This document shows positions 13,730-24,640 of a stretch of 64,000 nucleotides of DNA, piece after piece. The stretch spans positions 15,212,146 through 15,276,145 of the forward strand of contig CM048852.1 in assembly GCA_026545225.1 (NCBI GenBank), in the 5' to 3' direction. The notes beneath the pieces were generated by a model. That model was given only the letters and a program-made list of their open reading frames with translations. It made no database searches and had not been told where the DNA came from. The stretch's first letter is position 1. Each line of letters opens with the position of its first letter. The translations under genes and the position numbers were made by a program. The stretch is from Cornus controversa. Lineage: Eukaryota; Streptophyta; Magnoliopsida; Cornales; Cornaceae.

Positions 13730-14954
13730 ATGTCCACCTCTTCTCCAATAGGTCAGTTATCTTCTAGTTCTTCAGGTATGTCTTCTTCTATATGGGTCTT
13801 AGATTCTGGAGCTTCACATCATATATCACCTGATTCATCATTCTTTATTTCTTTATGTCCTATACCATCTGTGTTTGTCATCATTGCTGATGGCACTCAT
13901 ATGCCTTTAGTAGGTGTTGGTTCTGTTGTCAAGCCTAATTTATCTCTTTCTAGTGTTTATCACATTTCCAAACACACGATGAATCTAGTTTCTATTGGTC
14001 AGTTATGTGACTCTGGTTACTCAATATCTTTTTCTTCTTCTTCTTGTCTTGTGCAGGATCCACAATCCCAGAAGCTGATTGGGATAGGCCGTAGGCAGGG
14101 GGGACTTTATATTTTGGACGAGCTAAAAGTACCAGTTGTTGCAGCTCCCAATGTGGACTTGTCATCTTTTCATTTGAATTCTTCTTCTTCTAGTTTTTAT
14201 TTATGGCATTCTCGTCTTGGTCATGTTTCGGCCTCTCATTTAAGATACTTAGCCTCTATAGGAGCATTAGGAAATTTGTAAACTCATGATATTTCTGATT
14301 GTAGTGGTTGTAAACTGGCAAAATTTTTTGCTTTACCTTTTAATCAAAGTATTTCTTTTTCTCTTGCACCATTTGATTTGGTCCATTCTGATGTGTGGGG
14401 ACCTTCTCCCGTTGCCACAAAAGGGGGGTTTTGATATTATGTTTCCTTTATTGATGATTGTACTCGTTATTGTTTGTTTTATCTTATGAAATATCGTTCT
14501 GAATTTTTTAGTATTTATAATACCTTTCAGGCCCATGTTAAAACTCAACATTCTGCTGTTTTAAGTGTCTTAGATGTGATTTGGGTGGGGAGTACACTTC
14601 TAATAAATTCTGTGAATTACTTGCCTTAGATGAAACTGTTCATCAAACTTCTTATACTGGTACTCCTGAGCAAAATGGTGTTGCTGAGAGGAAACATAGA
14701 CAATTGTTGAAACTGCTCGTTCTCTCTTATTGTCTGCTTCAGTTTCTAGTGAATTTTGGGGAGAAGCAGTTCTTACTGCAGTCAACTTAATTAATAAGAT
14801 TTTATCTTCTCACATCTCAAGTTTATCACCTTTTGAAAAGTTATATAGGAATGCTCTTGATTATTCTTCCTTGAAGGTTTTTTGTTGTACTTATTTTGTT
14901 CTCCGTCCTCGTGTAGAGCGTAGCAAGTTATCTTCTCGCTCTGCCATTTGTGTT
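13730..14954 (+). pseudogene. Copia 1 pol, part A: protease and integrase
   Basis: The protease active site WVLDSGASHHIS is intact (GAT at 13802). The GAG-pre-integrase segment LWHSRLGHVSASHLRYL follows, with a TAA at 14279. The integrase core shows HSDVWGP (Asp near 14390), GGEYTSNKFCEL near 14584 and PEQNGVAERKHRQL near 14667; the Asp between RC and GG is lost in a frame shift (RCDLGGEY). The chain continues as VSSEFWGEAVLTAVNLINK in a third frame and stops abruptly at 14954, where the solo LTR interrupts it. It resumes at 18439 with LGYGEGQKGYRCFD. Confidence 0.9.
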
Positions 14955-15884
14955 TGAAATACCCCCCAGAAAATTTCGCCCATGAGGTGGCCAGTCTCAT
15001 ACACAAAACTTGAGGGATACTAACAACTGATAGCAAACAAGCATAGAATACAATAACAAAAGAAAAAGAATTATAATTGCTGAAAGGAAAGTCTAACTGA
15101 AATGAATAATCATGTTAAATAACATTGTATTATTCTGATTGATACAACTTGGAAGTCCGGTAACCCACGGACCCCTTAACCAAACAAAAAACATAAAAGT
15201 AAAACTTTATGAACCGATTTAAGTCCCTACACTAAAGTATGGTAAGGAATGGATGATTGTCAAGCTCTACGAACTCCACACGCAAATCTCCAGGTAAAAA
15301 CTGTTTGGAACCTGAAATATCAACAACGTGGGTTAAACCCACGAGAAAATTCTCTCTACTACAACCCAATCAGAGAACCGGTAAACATACCCTCTATATG
15401 ATGACAGTAAAGACATATAGATATAATTATACCGTTTAGTCATTAAATCTCCTATCTTAGAAGTAACTAGAACTATGTTCTGAACTAACCCATCCATTAT
15501 CACAATACAGATAAAACAAATTCTACGTTCAAACCGTAGACAATCCTAACATGCCTTCTTCCATATATTCTACAAATGTCTTACAAGGTATTAGGCATAC
15601 CTATCCTGCCTCCATCAATAATCCTTTCCCAAGATAACAAATTTATGTTTATATACAATTAAAGATAATCCACCAGCTCATAAATATATATCTCCAATTA
15701 ACCCTATGACCCAAGAATAGAGCCGCCCCACACCCTACACTAACACATCAGTTATCTTAATGCAAGTGCAGACTAGTTTTAAGTTTACACAAGAAATAAT
15801 CGTAACATGCTCGAATATATACCAAAAAACGTTCTTACTAGATATTAGGCAATCCTGACATGCTCCAAATAAAATATAAAGATA

Positions 15885-16200
15885 CCATATTAGGTGTTTT
15901 GCGATGCCGACACACCTTGGCAATCCCAACATGCCAAATATATTGCATAGATACCTTATTAGGTATTAGGCGATCCCGACACGCCTTGGCAATCCCAACA
16001 TACCAAATATAATACATAGATACCTTATTAGGTATTAGGCGATCCCGACACGCCTTGGCAATCCCAACATGCCAAATATAATGCATAGATACCTTATTAG
16101 GTATTAGGCGATCCCGACACGCCTTGGCAATCCCAACATGCCAAATATAATGCATAGATACCTTATTAGGTATGGCCGATCCTGACACGCCGGGCAATCC
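15885..16200 (-). repeat. 69-bp minisatellite inside solo LTR 1
   Basis: About four and a half units with CGATCCCGACACGCCTTGGC, AATCCCAACATGCCAAATAT and GCATAGATACCTTATTAGGT; CGATCC starts at 15971, 16040 and 16109, exactly 69 bp apart. Because 69 is divisible by three the minus strand stays open as a 23-residue repeat, which I regard as chance. The second solo LTR has a shorter, diverged version around 43020-43220. Confidence 0.9.
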
Positions 16201-16539
16201 TTACATGCCAAAATAAAATGCATAGATACATTCCCAATAGGAAACATAAAATAAACAAAGTGCATTATGATTTTATTTTGCACAAACTAAGTAATTCAAA
16301 TTATCCGACATGAAATTATCTCCATAAGACAAATCGTTCACAAGTAAGCTATAATCAAGTATTTAATGGGCATTTATATCCTTAATGGAAAATACATTCA
16401 AGTAAATCAAATAACACAATTTAACCACTTTAGAAGCAAACACTCAATCCAACCCCCAATGCACTCAAATCTATGAGGGAGTCTAAACCAAACTCTTATC
16501 TAGGTTTCTGGGCCTATTCTACTTCTAAGAACCCTATTA

Positions 16540-17065
16540 AATCATTCTGGAATTTTCTAGAATTTTACAAAATATTTTCAACAAATAAAAGAAGGTGAAA
16601 ATCCAACTTTTAGACACTTTAAAAAAAAATAATTGAATACCAAGGGAACCTCATTTCGAGATGAAAATTTAAACCCAAGTTTATTTAACCTCCAAAAAGT
16701 TACAGCAAAAATTTGGGAATTTTTAGAATTACAAAAGTATTTTCTAAAATTACAGAAAGTGAAAAACCCAACTTTTGGACACTTTAAAAATCAATTGAAC
16801 AACAAGAGAAGATCATTTTGAGTTGAAAATTTAAATCCAAGTGTATTTAGCCTCCAGAAAGTTACAGTAAAAATTTGGGAATTTTTGGAAATTTCTAAGT
16901 ATTTTCTAAAATTAAAGAAGCTAAAAAACCCAGTTTTTAGACACTTTAAAAATTAATTTAAGACAATGGTAAATCATTTCGACATGAAATTTAAACCCCA
17001 AGCTCCTTAAGCTCCCAAGAAATTGACATAAAATTTTTGGAATTTTTAGAATTATAAAAGTATTT
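16540..17065. repeat. ~160-bp tandem repeats inside solo LTR 1
   Basis: Three units share CTCCARAAAGTTACAG, AAATTTGGGAATTTTTAGAA, and ACTTTTGGACACTTTAAAAA. Equivalent points fall near 16690, 16850 and 17009. The second solo LTR has the same arrangement with points near 43662, 43828 and 43989. Confidence 0.85.
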
Positions 17066-17144
17066 TTAAAAAAATGATTTTCTGAATTTTCACGTTTTTC
17101 CAAAAATTTTAAAAATTCAAAACAAATACCAAAATAATTCGGAA

Positions 17145-17270
17145 TGGGCCCATATCGGACCCAGAGGTGGGCCCCCAAGATTGGGCCCAAAAAATGACCT
17201 TCCGGTCATCGGAAGTGGCCGGCGCCGGCCGGACGCGCCCCCACGCGCCGGCGGCGCGCTGGCCCTTCCT
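17145..17270. other. GC-rich island with a perfect 14-bp palindrome
   Basis: In an otherwise AT-rich LTR this block is GGGCCC-rich and contains the palindrome GGCCGGCGCCGGCC (17217-17230), followed by GCGCCGGCGGCGCGC and then a pyrimidine tract (17265-17312). The matching block in the other copy (44100-44215) is also GC-rich but the palindrome is not conserved. Confidence 0.75.
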
Positions 17271-18109
17271 CTTTTTTTTTTTTTCTTCTTTTCTTCTTCT
17301 TCTTCTTCCTTACCTGAAGCTCCACGATTTAACAATGGTGGCCGAACTTCCCTATCACTTTCTGATCACTTTCGGGCACCGAATCGCGCATATGAATATG
17401 TCATTGAACTCGTATCGATCTAAGCTACGCATTAGTACCAAAATTATCCCCTCTCGTGGACTAAATCAAAAACTCCCAATTTCAAGTTTCGAAAATCTAA
17501 AATTTCAAACTCAATTTCTCGTCAATCTATCCAACGGTTCACAACCAAATTTTCAAGGATTGTTCTAGAAAGTAAGATCTACCTTTTAATCGGAACAAAA
17601 ACGTTCAAAATTATGAATACAGTAAACCCAATTTCATGTTAATATATATATGTATATATATATATATACCCGCCTATACAGTCATATATACATGTATAAA
17701 CATATGCCAAAATACCTTAAAACAGTACCAAAATTCCAAAATTTTCATGTTTAATTCACAGAATTATTCTTAGCATGCAAAATCATTTAATTTCATAATT
17801 AATTGCATACAATTTCTAGCAACATATCTATACAATTAATATATATATTATATATATATTCCAGCAACATGTATATACAAAAATATATATATATGTATAC
17901 AGATTCAAAGGGGAAGAGAAGAGTTCGAACTTGCCTTGTGATGTTGAGCAAAAATTACTTTTTTTCTCTTTTCCTGGCGTCTACAGTGTTCTCCCTATCT
18001 GTGCGTAGGAATCCTCTGTGCGTAGAAACTACTGAACCCTAATTCCTTTTCTCTTATTTAAAATTCCTAAATAATTAAACTAATAAATATAAAATATTTA
18101 GCCCAACTA

Positions 18110-18148
<39 letters not shown>

Positions 18149-18438
18149 CCCAGCCCAACAGCCTAGCCCAACCTAATAATAATAAAAATAATTAAAACAA
18201 GAATAAAGAAAATGTAGCCCAAACCAACATATTTTTATTTAACAGAAAAAAAACTATATTTAAAACAAATATTTAACACACAATTAAACACAATCAACAC
18301 TTAGCAACAATTCAAACATCCACATTAAACATATAAAAATAGGCATTGACAAAATTAATTAAAGTATTTAAATAATTAAAAACTCCATCAAATAAATGAA
18401 AACCCAGTTTAAATATCCTCAAATTACGGGGTATTACA

Positions 18439-19354
18439 GTGTTTTTCTTGGCTATGGTGAGGGTCAAAAGGGATATCGGTGTTTTGATCAAATTACCCAA
18501 AAACTTTATGTATCTCATCATGTTTTGTTTCTTGAGCATAAATCATTCTTTTCTATTCCTGCTAGTACTCATAACATTCCAATTACCCAAAAATTCATCC
18601 ATATTGATCCTTTCTCTGATGATATTGATAATTTGTTTTCTCAAGTCCATATTGACTCACAAAATATTTCTAGTCCACGTGTTCCTATTACTCCTTTTTC
18701 ACATCATTTTTCTAGTAGTGTTCGCACTGATAGTTCTGTAGATATTGGTCATTTGTTCTCTGATAAACCTGAAACTCCCTCTCTTCCTGTGGCCACCCAA
18801 GTAGTTCTTGAGACTGTGGATCTTCCTTCTCGTTATCCTCAACGTACTCGTAAGTCTACTCAACTACCAGATTTTGTTTATTCTTCTTATTCATATTCTT
18901 TTATTTCTTTTTTAACTTCTATTCACTGTCTCTCTAAGCCTTTATCCTATAAAGAGGCAGTTATTGATCTTCTTTGGCAGCAGGCTATGGCTGAGGAACA
19001 CTCTACTTTGCATAAGACAGATACTTGAGATTTGGTAACGCTACCACCTGGTAGAAGTACGGTTGGTTCTCGTTGGGTTTATAAAATCAAAACCAAGTCT
19101 GATGGGTCAGTTGAATGGTATAAAGCCAGATTGGTTGCCCAGGGATTTTCTCAACAGTATGGTATTGATTATAATGAGGCCTTTACTCTTGTTGCAAAAA
19201 TGACTACTGTTCGTACTCTAATTGCAGTTGCCTCTATTCATCAGTGGCATATATCTCAGATAGATGTTAAAAATGCTTCTTGAATGGCGATCTTCAAAAA
19301 GAAATTTACATAATTCCCCCTCTCGGTGTTTCTCATAATCCTGGATAAGTTTGT
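18439..19354 (+). pseudogene. Copia 1 pol, part B: integrase C-terminus and RT N-terminus
   Basis: The frame resumes at the duplicated target site: LGYGEGQKGYRCFD then YVSHHVLFLEHKSFF (integrase C-terminal region), a Ser/Pro-rich linker and the RT start SRWVYKIKTKSDGSVEWYKARLVAQGF, containing KARLVAQGFSQQYGIDYNEAF and DVKNAS. Stops at 19026 and 19281 and a shift near the second stop break it. It is cut at 19354 by the TRIM element and resumes at 19921 with KKVLYGLKQAPRA. Confidence 0.9.
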
Positions 19355-19602
19355 TGTAATACCTCGCTCCAACACATGGTATGATATTGTCCGCTTTGGG
19401 CCTAAGCCCGCACGATTTTGCTCTTGGGTTTTACCCCAAAAGGCCTCATACCATTTGAAGAGAACATACTACATATAAACACATCCCCTTTTCCACACAG
19501 GTGATGTGGGATTGAGCACTCTGTACCCTGTCAGTGTGGTAGCTCAGCCTAGTGTCTGTCTTCGCACCCACCCACTCACACCCGTCCACAAGGGTTACTA
19601 CA
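19355..19602 (-). repeat. TRIM terminal repeat, 3' copy relative to the minus strand
   Basis: 248 bp. It differs from the other copy by scattered substitutions (for example ACCTCGCTCC versus ACCCCGCTCC, GTCCGCTTTGG versus GTCCACTTTGG). Confidence 0.95.
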
Positions 19603-19672
19603 ATCCACCCCCCTACGAGGCCCGATGTCCTTGTCGGCACACTTCCAGCTGGGTTTAGGCTTTGATACCAAC

Positions 19673-19920
19673 TGTAATACCCCGCTCCAACACATGGTAT
19701 GATATTGTCCACTTTGGGCCTGAGCCCGCACGGTTTTGCTCTTGGGTTTTACTCTAAAATGCCTTATACCATTTGAAGAGAACATATTATATATAAGCAC
19801 ATCCCCTTTTCCACACAGGCGATGTGGGATTGAGCACCCTGTACCCTGTCAGTGTGGTAGCTCAGCTCAGTGTCTGTCTTCACACCCGCCCACTCACACT
19901 CGTCCACAAGGGTTACTACA
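19673..19920 (-). repeat. TRIM terminal repeat, 5' copy relative to the minus strand
   Basis: 248 bp, directly adjacent to the minus-strand primer-binding-site-like sequence at 19658-19672. Confidence 0.95.
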
Positions 19921-21035
19921 TTTGTAGGCTCAAAAAAGTTTTATATGGTCTCAAACAGGCTCCCCGAGCCTGATTTGAGATGTTATCTACTGTGATTACC
20001 TCTCTTGATTTTTGCCCAAGTCATCATGATTCAGCTCTTTTATCAAGAGTACCTCTGCAAGTCGTATTCTTCTTTCCTTATATGTTGATGACATGATTAT
20101 TACTGGTGATGATGTTGATGGGATTGCAGTGTTGAAGTCAGAATTAGTTCGACAATTTGAAATGAAGGACTTGGGCTCTCTTCGCTAGTTTCTGGGTATT
20201 GAAATAACATTCTCTTCAAAAGGCTATCTTCTATCTCAGTCAAAGTACACAGCTGGCATTCTTGAGCGTGCTCACCTCACTGATACTAAGACTGCTGATA
20301 TTCCTCTTGAGCTTAATGCTCGATATTCTACTTCTGATGGTACCCCTTTGCTAGATCCTACTTTATATCGTACTATTGTTGGTAGCCTGATATATCTCAC
20401 TATTACACGTCCAGATATTGCATATGTTGTTCACACTGTTAGTTAGTTTGTTGCTTCACTAACTACCGTTCATTGGGCTGTTGTTCTTCGTATCCTTTGG
20501 TATCTTCAAGGCACTCTCTTTCAGAGTCTTTTACTTCCATCGACCTCTTCTTTGGAGCTGCGTGCATACTCAGATGCTGATTGGGCTGGTGATCCAATAG
20601 ATCGCAAGTCTATCACTGATTTTTGTATATTTTTGGGTGATTCTCTTATTTCTTGGAATAGTAAGAAACAGACTGTCGTTTCTAGATCTTCCACAGAAGT
20701 TGAGTATCGTGCTATGACATCTATTACCACTGAGATAGTTTGGTTACATTGGTTGCTTGCAAGATATGGGTGTTTCTATTTCTCATCCCACTCCTATGCA
20801 TTGTGACAACAAGAGTACTATTCAGATTGTTCACAACTCAATTTTTCATGAGTGAACCAAGCGTAATGAGATTGACTGCCATCTCACTCGACATCACCTT
20901 AAGCATGGCACTATTACTTTGCCCTTTGTCATGTCTTCCATGCAGCTTGCAGACTTGTTTACAAAAGTCACATCCTATTCCACGTTTTCATTTTTTGGTT
21001 GGCAAACTCTTGATGCTTTTAACAGCCGCATTGTG
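19921..21035 (+). pseudogene. Copia 1 pol, part C: reverse transcriptase and RNase H
   Basis: RT resumes with LKKVLYGLKQAPRA, then YVDD (20091-20102, within [15 protein letters not shown]), MKDLGSL, FLGIEI and [10 protein letters not shown]. RNase H follows with YSDADWAGDPIDRKS near 20568, STEVEYRAM, and in a shifted frame CDNKSTIQIVHN, ending with LADLFTK near 20950-20970. The catalytic YVDD is intact but stops at 19974, 20187 and 20443 and two or more frame shifts kill the frame. Confidence 0.92.
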
Positions 21036-21040
21036 AGTTT

Positions 21041-21048
21041 GCGGGGGA
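21041..21048 (+). other. Polypurine tract of copia 1
   Basis: GCGGGGGA sits directly before the LTR. The duplicated copy at 21490-21497 reads ATGGGGAA. Confidence 0.7.
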
Positions 21049-21216
21049 TATTAGAATTATTATATTTAATAAGGGTAGAATAGTCTTTTACTTTATTTGT
21101 TTTTAAGACTATATATTCTCTTTATTAGGTTTTCATATTTATAACTTTGCATTGAAATTGTAATAAAAACCTTAGCCCCCTTTTTTTTTTTATCTCTTCT
21201 TTTCTCTCTTTACAAT
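21049..21216 (+). repeat. Second LTR of copia 1
   Basis: Same sequence as the 5' LTR with substitutions and loss of the terminal TCTCATA. It is followed by an AT tract and GATCAGTGGATTGTCAATTC, which recurs after the third LTR. Confidence 0.9.
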
Positions 21217-21668
21217 ATATATATAGATCAGTGGATTGTCAATTCGATGCAACTACATTCTCGTCTTGGTCATGTTTCGGCCTCTCATTTAAGATACTTA
21301 GGCTCTATAGGAGCATTAGAAAATTTGCAAACTCATTATATTTCTTATTGTAGTGGTTGTAAACTAGCAAAACTTTTTAGAAAATTGTTAGTCACTTGCA
21401 AACTTGTTTACGAAGTCACATCCTATTTCGCGTTTTCGTTTTTTGGTTGGCAAACTCTCGATGCTTTTAGCAGCCGCATCGTGAGTTTGATGGGGAATAT
21501 TAGAGTTATTATATTTAATAAGGGTAGAATAGTCTTTTACTTTATTTGTTTTTAAGACTATATATTCTCTTTATTAAGTTTTCATATTTGTAACTTTGCA
21601 TTGAGATTGTAATAGAAACCTTAGTCCCTTTTTTTTTTTATCTCTTCTTCTCTCTCTTTACAATTCTC

Positions 21669-21700
<32 letters not shown>

Positions 21701-21740
21701 CTTTTTTTTTATATATATATATCAGTGGATTGTCAATTCG
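21217..21740 (+). mobile_element. Tandem partial duplication of copia 1: flank, internal fragment and third LTR
   Basis: After the second LTR come an AT tract and ATCAGTGGATTGTCAATTCG, then a GAG-pre-integrase fragment HSRLGHVSASHLRYLGSIGAL (21253-21310) nearly identical to that near 14205, ending at CKLAKLF (~21380). It then jumps to the end of pol (matching SFFGWQTLDAF), a degraded polypurine tract and a third LTR (21498-21671). The same flank ATCAGTGGATTGTCAATTCG recurs at 21720-21739. This is a tandem duplication of element plus flank with an internal deletion, not an independent insertion. Confidence 0.85.
21498..21671 (+). repeat. Third copia 1 LTR
   Basis: Begins TATTAGAGTTATTATATTTA and ends TTTACAATTCTCATA. 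Unlike the second LTR it keeps the terminal TCTCATA, matching the 5' copy. Confidence 0.9.
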
Positions 21741-22043
21741 AATTTGGGTATTGGTTGGCATTTAAAAATGATTTATGATATGATACTACCTGGGACTTGA
21801 CAAAAAACATTTCTAACGTAATGAAGAAATTGTATTTACTGAAGACAAGAGGAGGAAGGAAGTGAATAACAGGATCACGTGACTATTGTTGTGATCTTGC
21901 TTCCGTTTGGTGAATTTATGACCAAGTGGTCAAACAGTTTATGCTGTGTTATGTAGGCATGTGTATCAATGGACGCAACACATCATACTAATTTTTTGTG
22001 ACAACCAACAAACACACTCAATTTACTAAAAATATTCTCTTTC

Positions 22044-22079
<36 letters not shown>

Positions 22080-22890
22080 TCATATTTGAATCAAAATTCG
22101 AAAGAATTGGAGGCAGAATTCGACACTTAAAAATGTTGTGAAGATGGAGACATGGTTGGTTTGTAATTGTGTCATATACTTTCCTATATTATATTATATT
22201 ATATTATATGTGATTGAAGGTGTGAAAACACTTGGAATGAGGTTGTTGTCATCCTCCTTCACTTAAACAAAATAATAGGTACGCTCAATCTACAAGTCAC
22301 CATCGACGAGACAGCCAAATCCAAAAACTCAGCTTTCCTTGTTGATGTAATGTCTACGTTTCCTTTTCAGTTTTCACATATACTTACAAATTAAACCAAA
22401 TTTTGTATATTTATTATTATTATTATTATTAGCACTCATGTTAATCTTTCTTTGCTTACCCATAAAAAAATATTTATTTTCGAGTCACAAACTTGTTAGT
22501 CGATTAATTAATATGAATATGAATAGAATGTGATTAATGAAGATTAAAAAGATGACAACATCATATGAATCGCATCAACATATATGTAATGTAATTGTCA
22601 CTTTTTTTCTTCCTTGTTTTGTGTACATTGTTTAGTTAGTCTAAATTTTCGTCTTGAATAAACAATCTATGTAGACTTCCTGGTAATATGATTAGCAAAT
22701 TGTTTAGTTAGTCTAATTAATTTATCAAAGGTACGCGGCATTATTCCCTTAAAATATCTGCAATCACCCTTAAATCTCGCTTATTACATAAATTCAGGCG
22801 AAAGCTTGATGCCTTCAAGAGTTGAACACAAGACCTCTCAATTATGTCAAGATACTAATTAATTTGTCATCATAAATCTTACAAGGGCTC

Positions 22891-22926
<36 letters not shown>

Positions 22927-24085
22927 GTATATGTATATACTAGCGGAAGCAAGACACAGATAAATATGGAGATCCACACAAACACAAGATATTCGTGGCT
23001 CATCACAACCCAACCTACATCAAATTCAATTATTATAAAGAAGAGATTGTTGGAAATTAATCCCCCTTTGTTTGACACAGCGGAAGGTGGAAGCATATCA
23101 TCATATGACATCTTCTCTTGAAATTACATATACTCTCCTCTCCTTACATCTTTCTCATCTCTCTCTCTTTACCTTTCCTTTAACCCTACCTTTAGTTATA
23201 ATATTCTCAAACTCATTCCTTGTTGCACAAGGATTACTTAGAGTCCTAGACAACTTATCATCTAAGAATTACTTATTAAAATATAACTAATTATATAAAA
23301 CCCTAATTATATTAGGAATATGAGTCACAATTTTTAATAGATATTACAATGGTAGAATACAAACACACACTCCTCTTGAGAAATCACATCGGTAGAGACT
23401 TTGAACACCGAACCGAACCGTGTATACACAACCTCTGCTCAGGGTATGGTGTTGGATACTGGAGTCTTTCACGGTCTACCAGTTACTCATCATCGGTGTT
23501 CTATACACTCACTCATCATTTCTACTCCCACACACTCTCGCTCACTCACCAATTTATATGAGACTACATCTTTCTACTCTTATACTCACTCATTCTCTCC
23601 TCTTCTCACTCTTACCCTCCATTCTTCTTTTTTTTTTTTCTCTAAATCTCAATCCATAACCTAAGTGTAAATATATATATATATATATAAAAGAAAGAGG
23701 AATTGAGGTGTGAGTCATTTGAGTCACCTTGTATACTCTACCACAGACAGTTGCACTTTCAGATGGCACAGACATGCTGCTAGAGTGCCAAAGATATACG
23801 AAATCAAAGGCCTCACTGCATGCACATGCAGACATTAATAGTTGTATCCTACTCATGTGGATGATATGCGGACATTTTTAATTTTAAATACAAGAGAGAA
23901 ATTTAAGATTTCATCTTCTTTTTTTTCCTTCATATATTTTAAAATTTTAAAAATAACACGTGTTATCTTGTCATTGTACGACAATCAATTGTGTGAAAGA
24001 GATTCCTCTCTTCAGTCATTGTGCCACAATCAATTGTGTGAAAGAGATTCCGAGAGGGCCTTCCCCTCTTTGTAACTCATTTTCA

Positions 24086-24125
<40 letters not shown>

Positions 24126-24530
24126 CTCTCTCTAAATAGTTGGCTGCGTGCCCTCACTGTTCTTCTGCCCTACATCAGATATCAAATAATTATGCCTGGA
24201 TTTATCCTCATAAATTGACCAACACCTATCATAAAACTAGCAAACAAAAAGGAAAATTAAAAATTCGACCAATATACTCATATACGTACAAATATTGGCA
24301 TTTATTTGATGGCTCACACGCTACAGTGACCGGGAGAGAGAGAGAGAGAGAGAGAAATTTGGTTTGGTTAATGGGTTGGTAGATAAGGACTAGTATTTAC
24401 ACAAGTTAGTATAGAATGAACATCATTTTCAGCATCTTAATGTCCTGTGGCTTGTTGTGTTTCCACACTTTCCTGATCTATCCTCAACATGATATCATGT
24501 GATTGATGAACTCCATAAACGTACCCTCCC
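21741..24530. other. AT-rich intergenic DNA upstream of the VQ gene
   Basis: No gene recognised. It contains a (TA)n tract at about 22050-22077, an (ATATT)n pentanucleotide tract at 22186-22208, a (TTA)n tract near 22412-22431, (GT)n(AT)n at 22890-22926, and a pyrimidine-rich segment 23500-23650. A 47-bp direct repeat occurs at 23969-24052, a (TA)n tract at 24093-24122 and a (GA)n tract at 24331-24353. Confidence 0.6.
23969..24052. repeat. Direct repeat of ~47 bp
   Basis: TCATTGTACGACAATCAATT GTGTGAAAGAGATTCC is repeated as TCATTGTGCCACAATCAATT GTGTGAAAGAGATTCC, about 600 bp upstream of the VQ start codon. Confidence 0.85.
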
Positions 24531-24536
24531 TCCCAT

Positions 24537-24547
24537 ATTAATATATA
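24537..24547 (+). promoter_or_regulatory. Probable TATA box of the VQ gene
   Basis: TTAATATATAG lies 94 bp upstream of the ATG, which would give a 5' leader of about 65 bases. Placement is by sequence and spacing only. Confidence 0.5.
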
Positions 24548-24640
24548 GCAGCTCTTAGGATCCTCCGCTACAACAAAGCAAGAGAAACTACTGTAGTTGT
24601 TGTTGATATCAAGGTCCAATTCCTGACTACTTTTGAAAAC

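Larger units (their letters stand above)
14955..18438 (-). mobile_element. 3.5-kb solo LTR of a Ty3/gypsy element, copy 1
   Basis: Starts TGAAATACCCC and ends GGGGTATTACA, so on the minus strand it reads TGTAATACCCCGTAATTT, a typical gypsy LTR start. It is flanked by a perfect 5-bp target-site duplication GTGTT (14950-14954 and 18439-18443). A second copy lies at 42377-45391. No gag, pol, PBS or polypurine tract lies inside and there is no internal pair of long direct repeats, so the simplest reading is a solo LTR left by LTR-LTR recombination. It contains a 69-bp minisatellite, ~160-bp repeats and a GC-rich island. Orientation rests on the TGTAATACCCC start. Confidence 0.85.
19355..19920 (-). 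mobile_element. TRIM (terminal-repeat retrotransposon in miniature), 566 bp
   Basis: Two direct terminal repeats of exactly 248 bp each (19355-19602 and 19673-19920) begin TGTAATACC and end GGGTTACTACA. Between them lie only 70 bp. On the minus strand the internal part starts with GTTGGTATCAAAGCC, a one-mismatch copy of the tRNA-Met primer-binding site, and ends with the purine-rich TAGGGGGGTGGAT before the next repeat, so the element points leftward. A perfect TTTGT target-site duplication flanks it (19350-19354, 19921-19925). It has no coding capacity, as expected of TRIMs. Confidence 0.95.
12292..21216 (+). mobile_element. Ty1/copia retrotransposon 1, dead, with two nested insertions
   Basis: Full structure in order: 5' LTR 12292-12462; primer-binding site TGGTATCAGAGC (12464-12475); gag; protease; integrase; reverse transcriptase; RNase H; polypurine tract GCGGGGGA (21041-21048); LTR 21049-21216. 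Protease-integrase-RT-RNase H order defines copia. The element is split by a solo LTR (14955-18438) inside the integrase C-terminus and by a TRIM (19355-19920) inside the RT. LTRs begin TATTAG where copia LTRs normally begin TGTTAG. Stops and shifts in every domain show it is inactive. Copia lineage not assigned. Confidence 0.95.

Noticed and set aside
15838..16197. Minus-strand 119-residue frame made of 23-residue repeats (NKVSMHYIWHVGIAKACRD)
   Set aside because: It is the translation of the 69-bp minisatellite in a solo LTR; 69 is divisible by three so the frame stays open by chance.
17167..17568. Plus-strand 133-residue frame across the GC-rich island of solo LTR 1
   Set aside because: The equivalent region of copy 2 does not keep the same protein, it has no known motif, and it lies in LTR DNA.
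22940..23470. LTR-like sequence (AGCGGAAGCAAGACACAG, GAGATCCACACAAACAC, ACACCGAACCGAACCG)
   Set aside because: It resembles LTR or LTR-proximal DNA of copia elements, but I found no paired repeat, PBS, PPT or coding domain.
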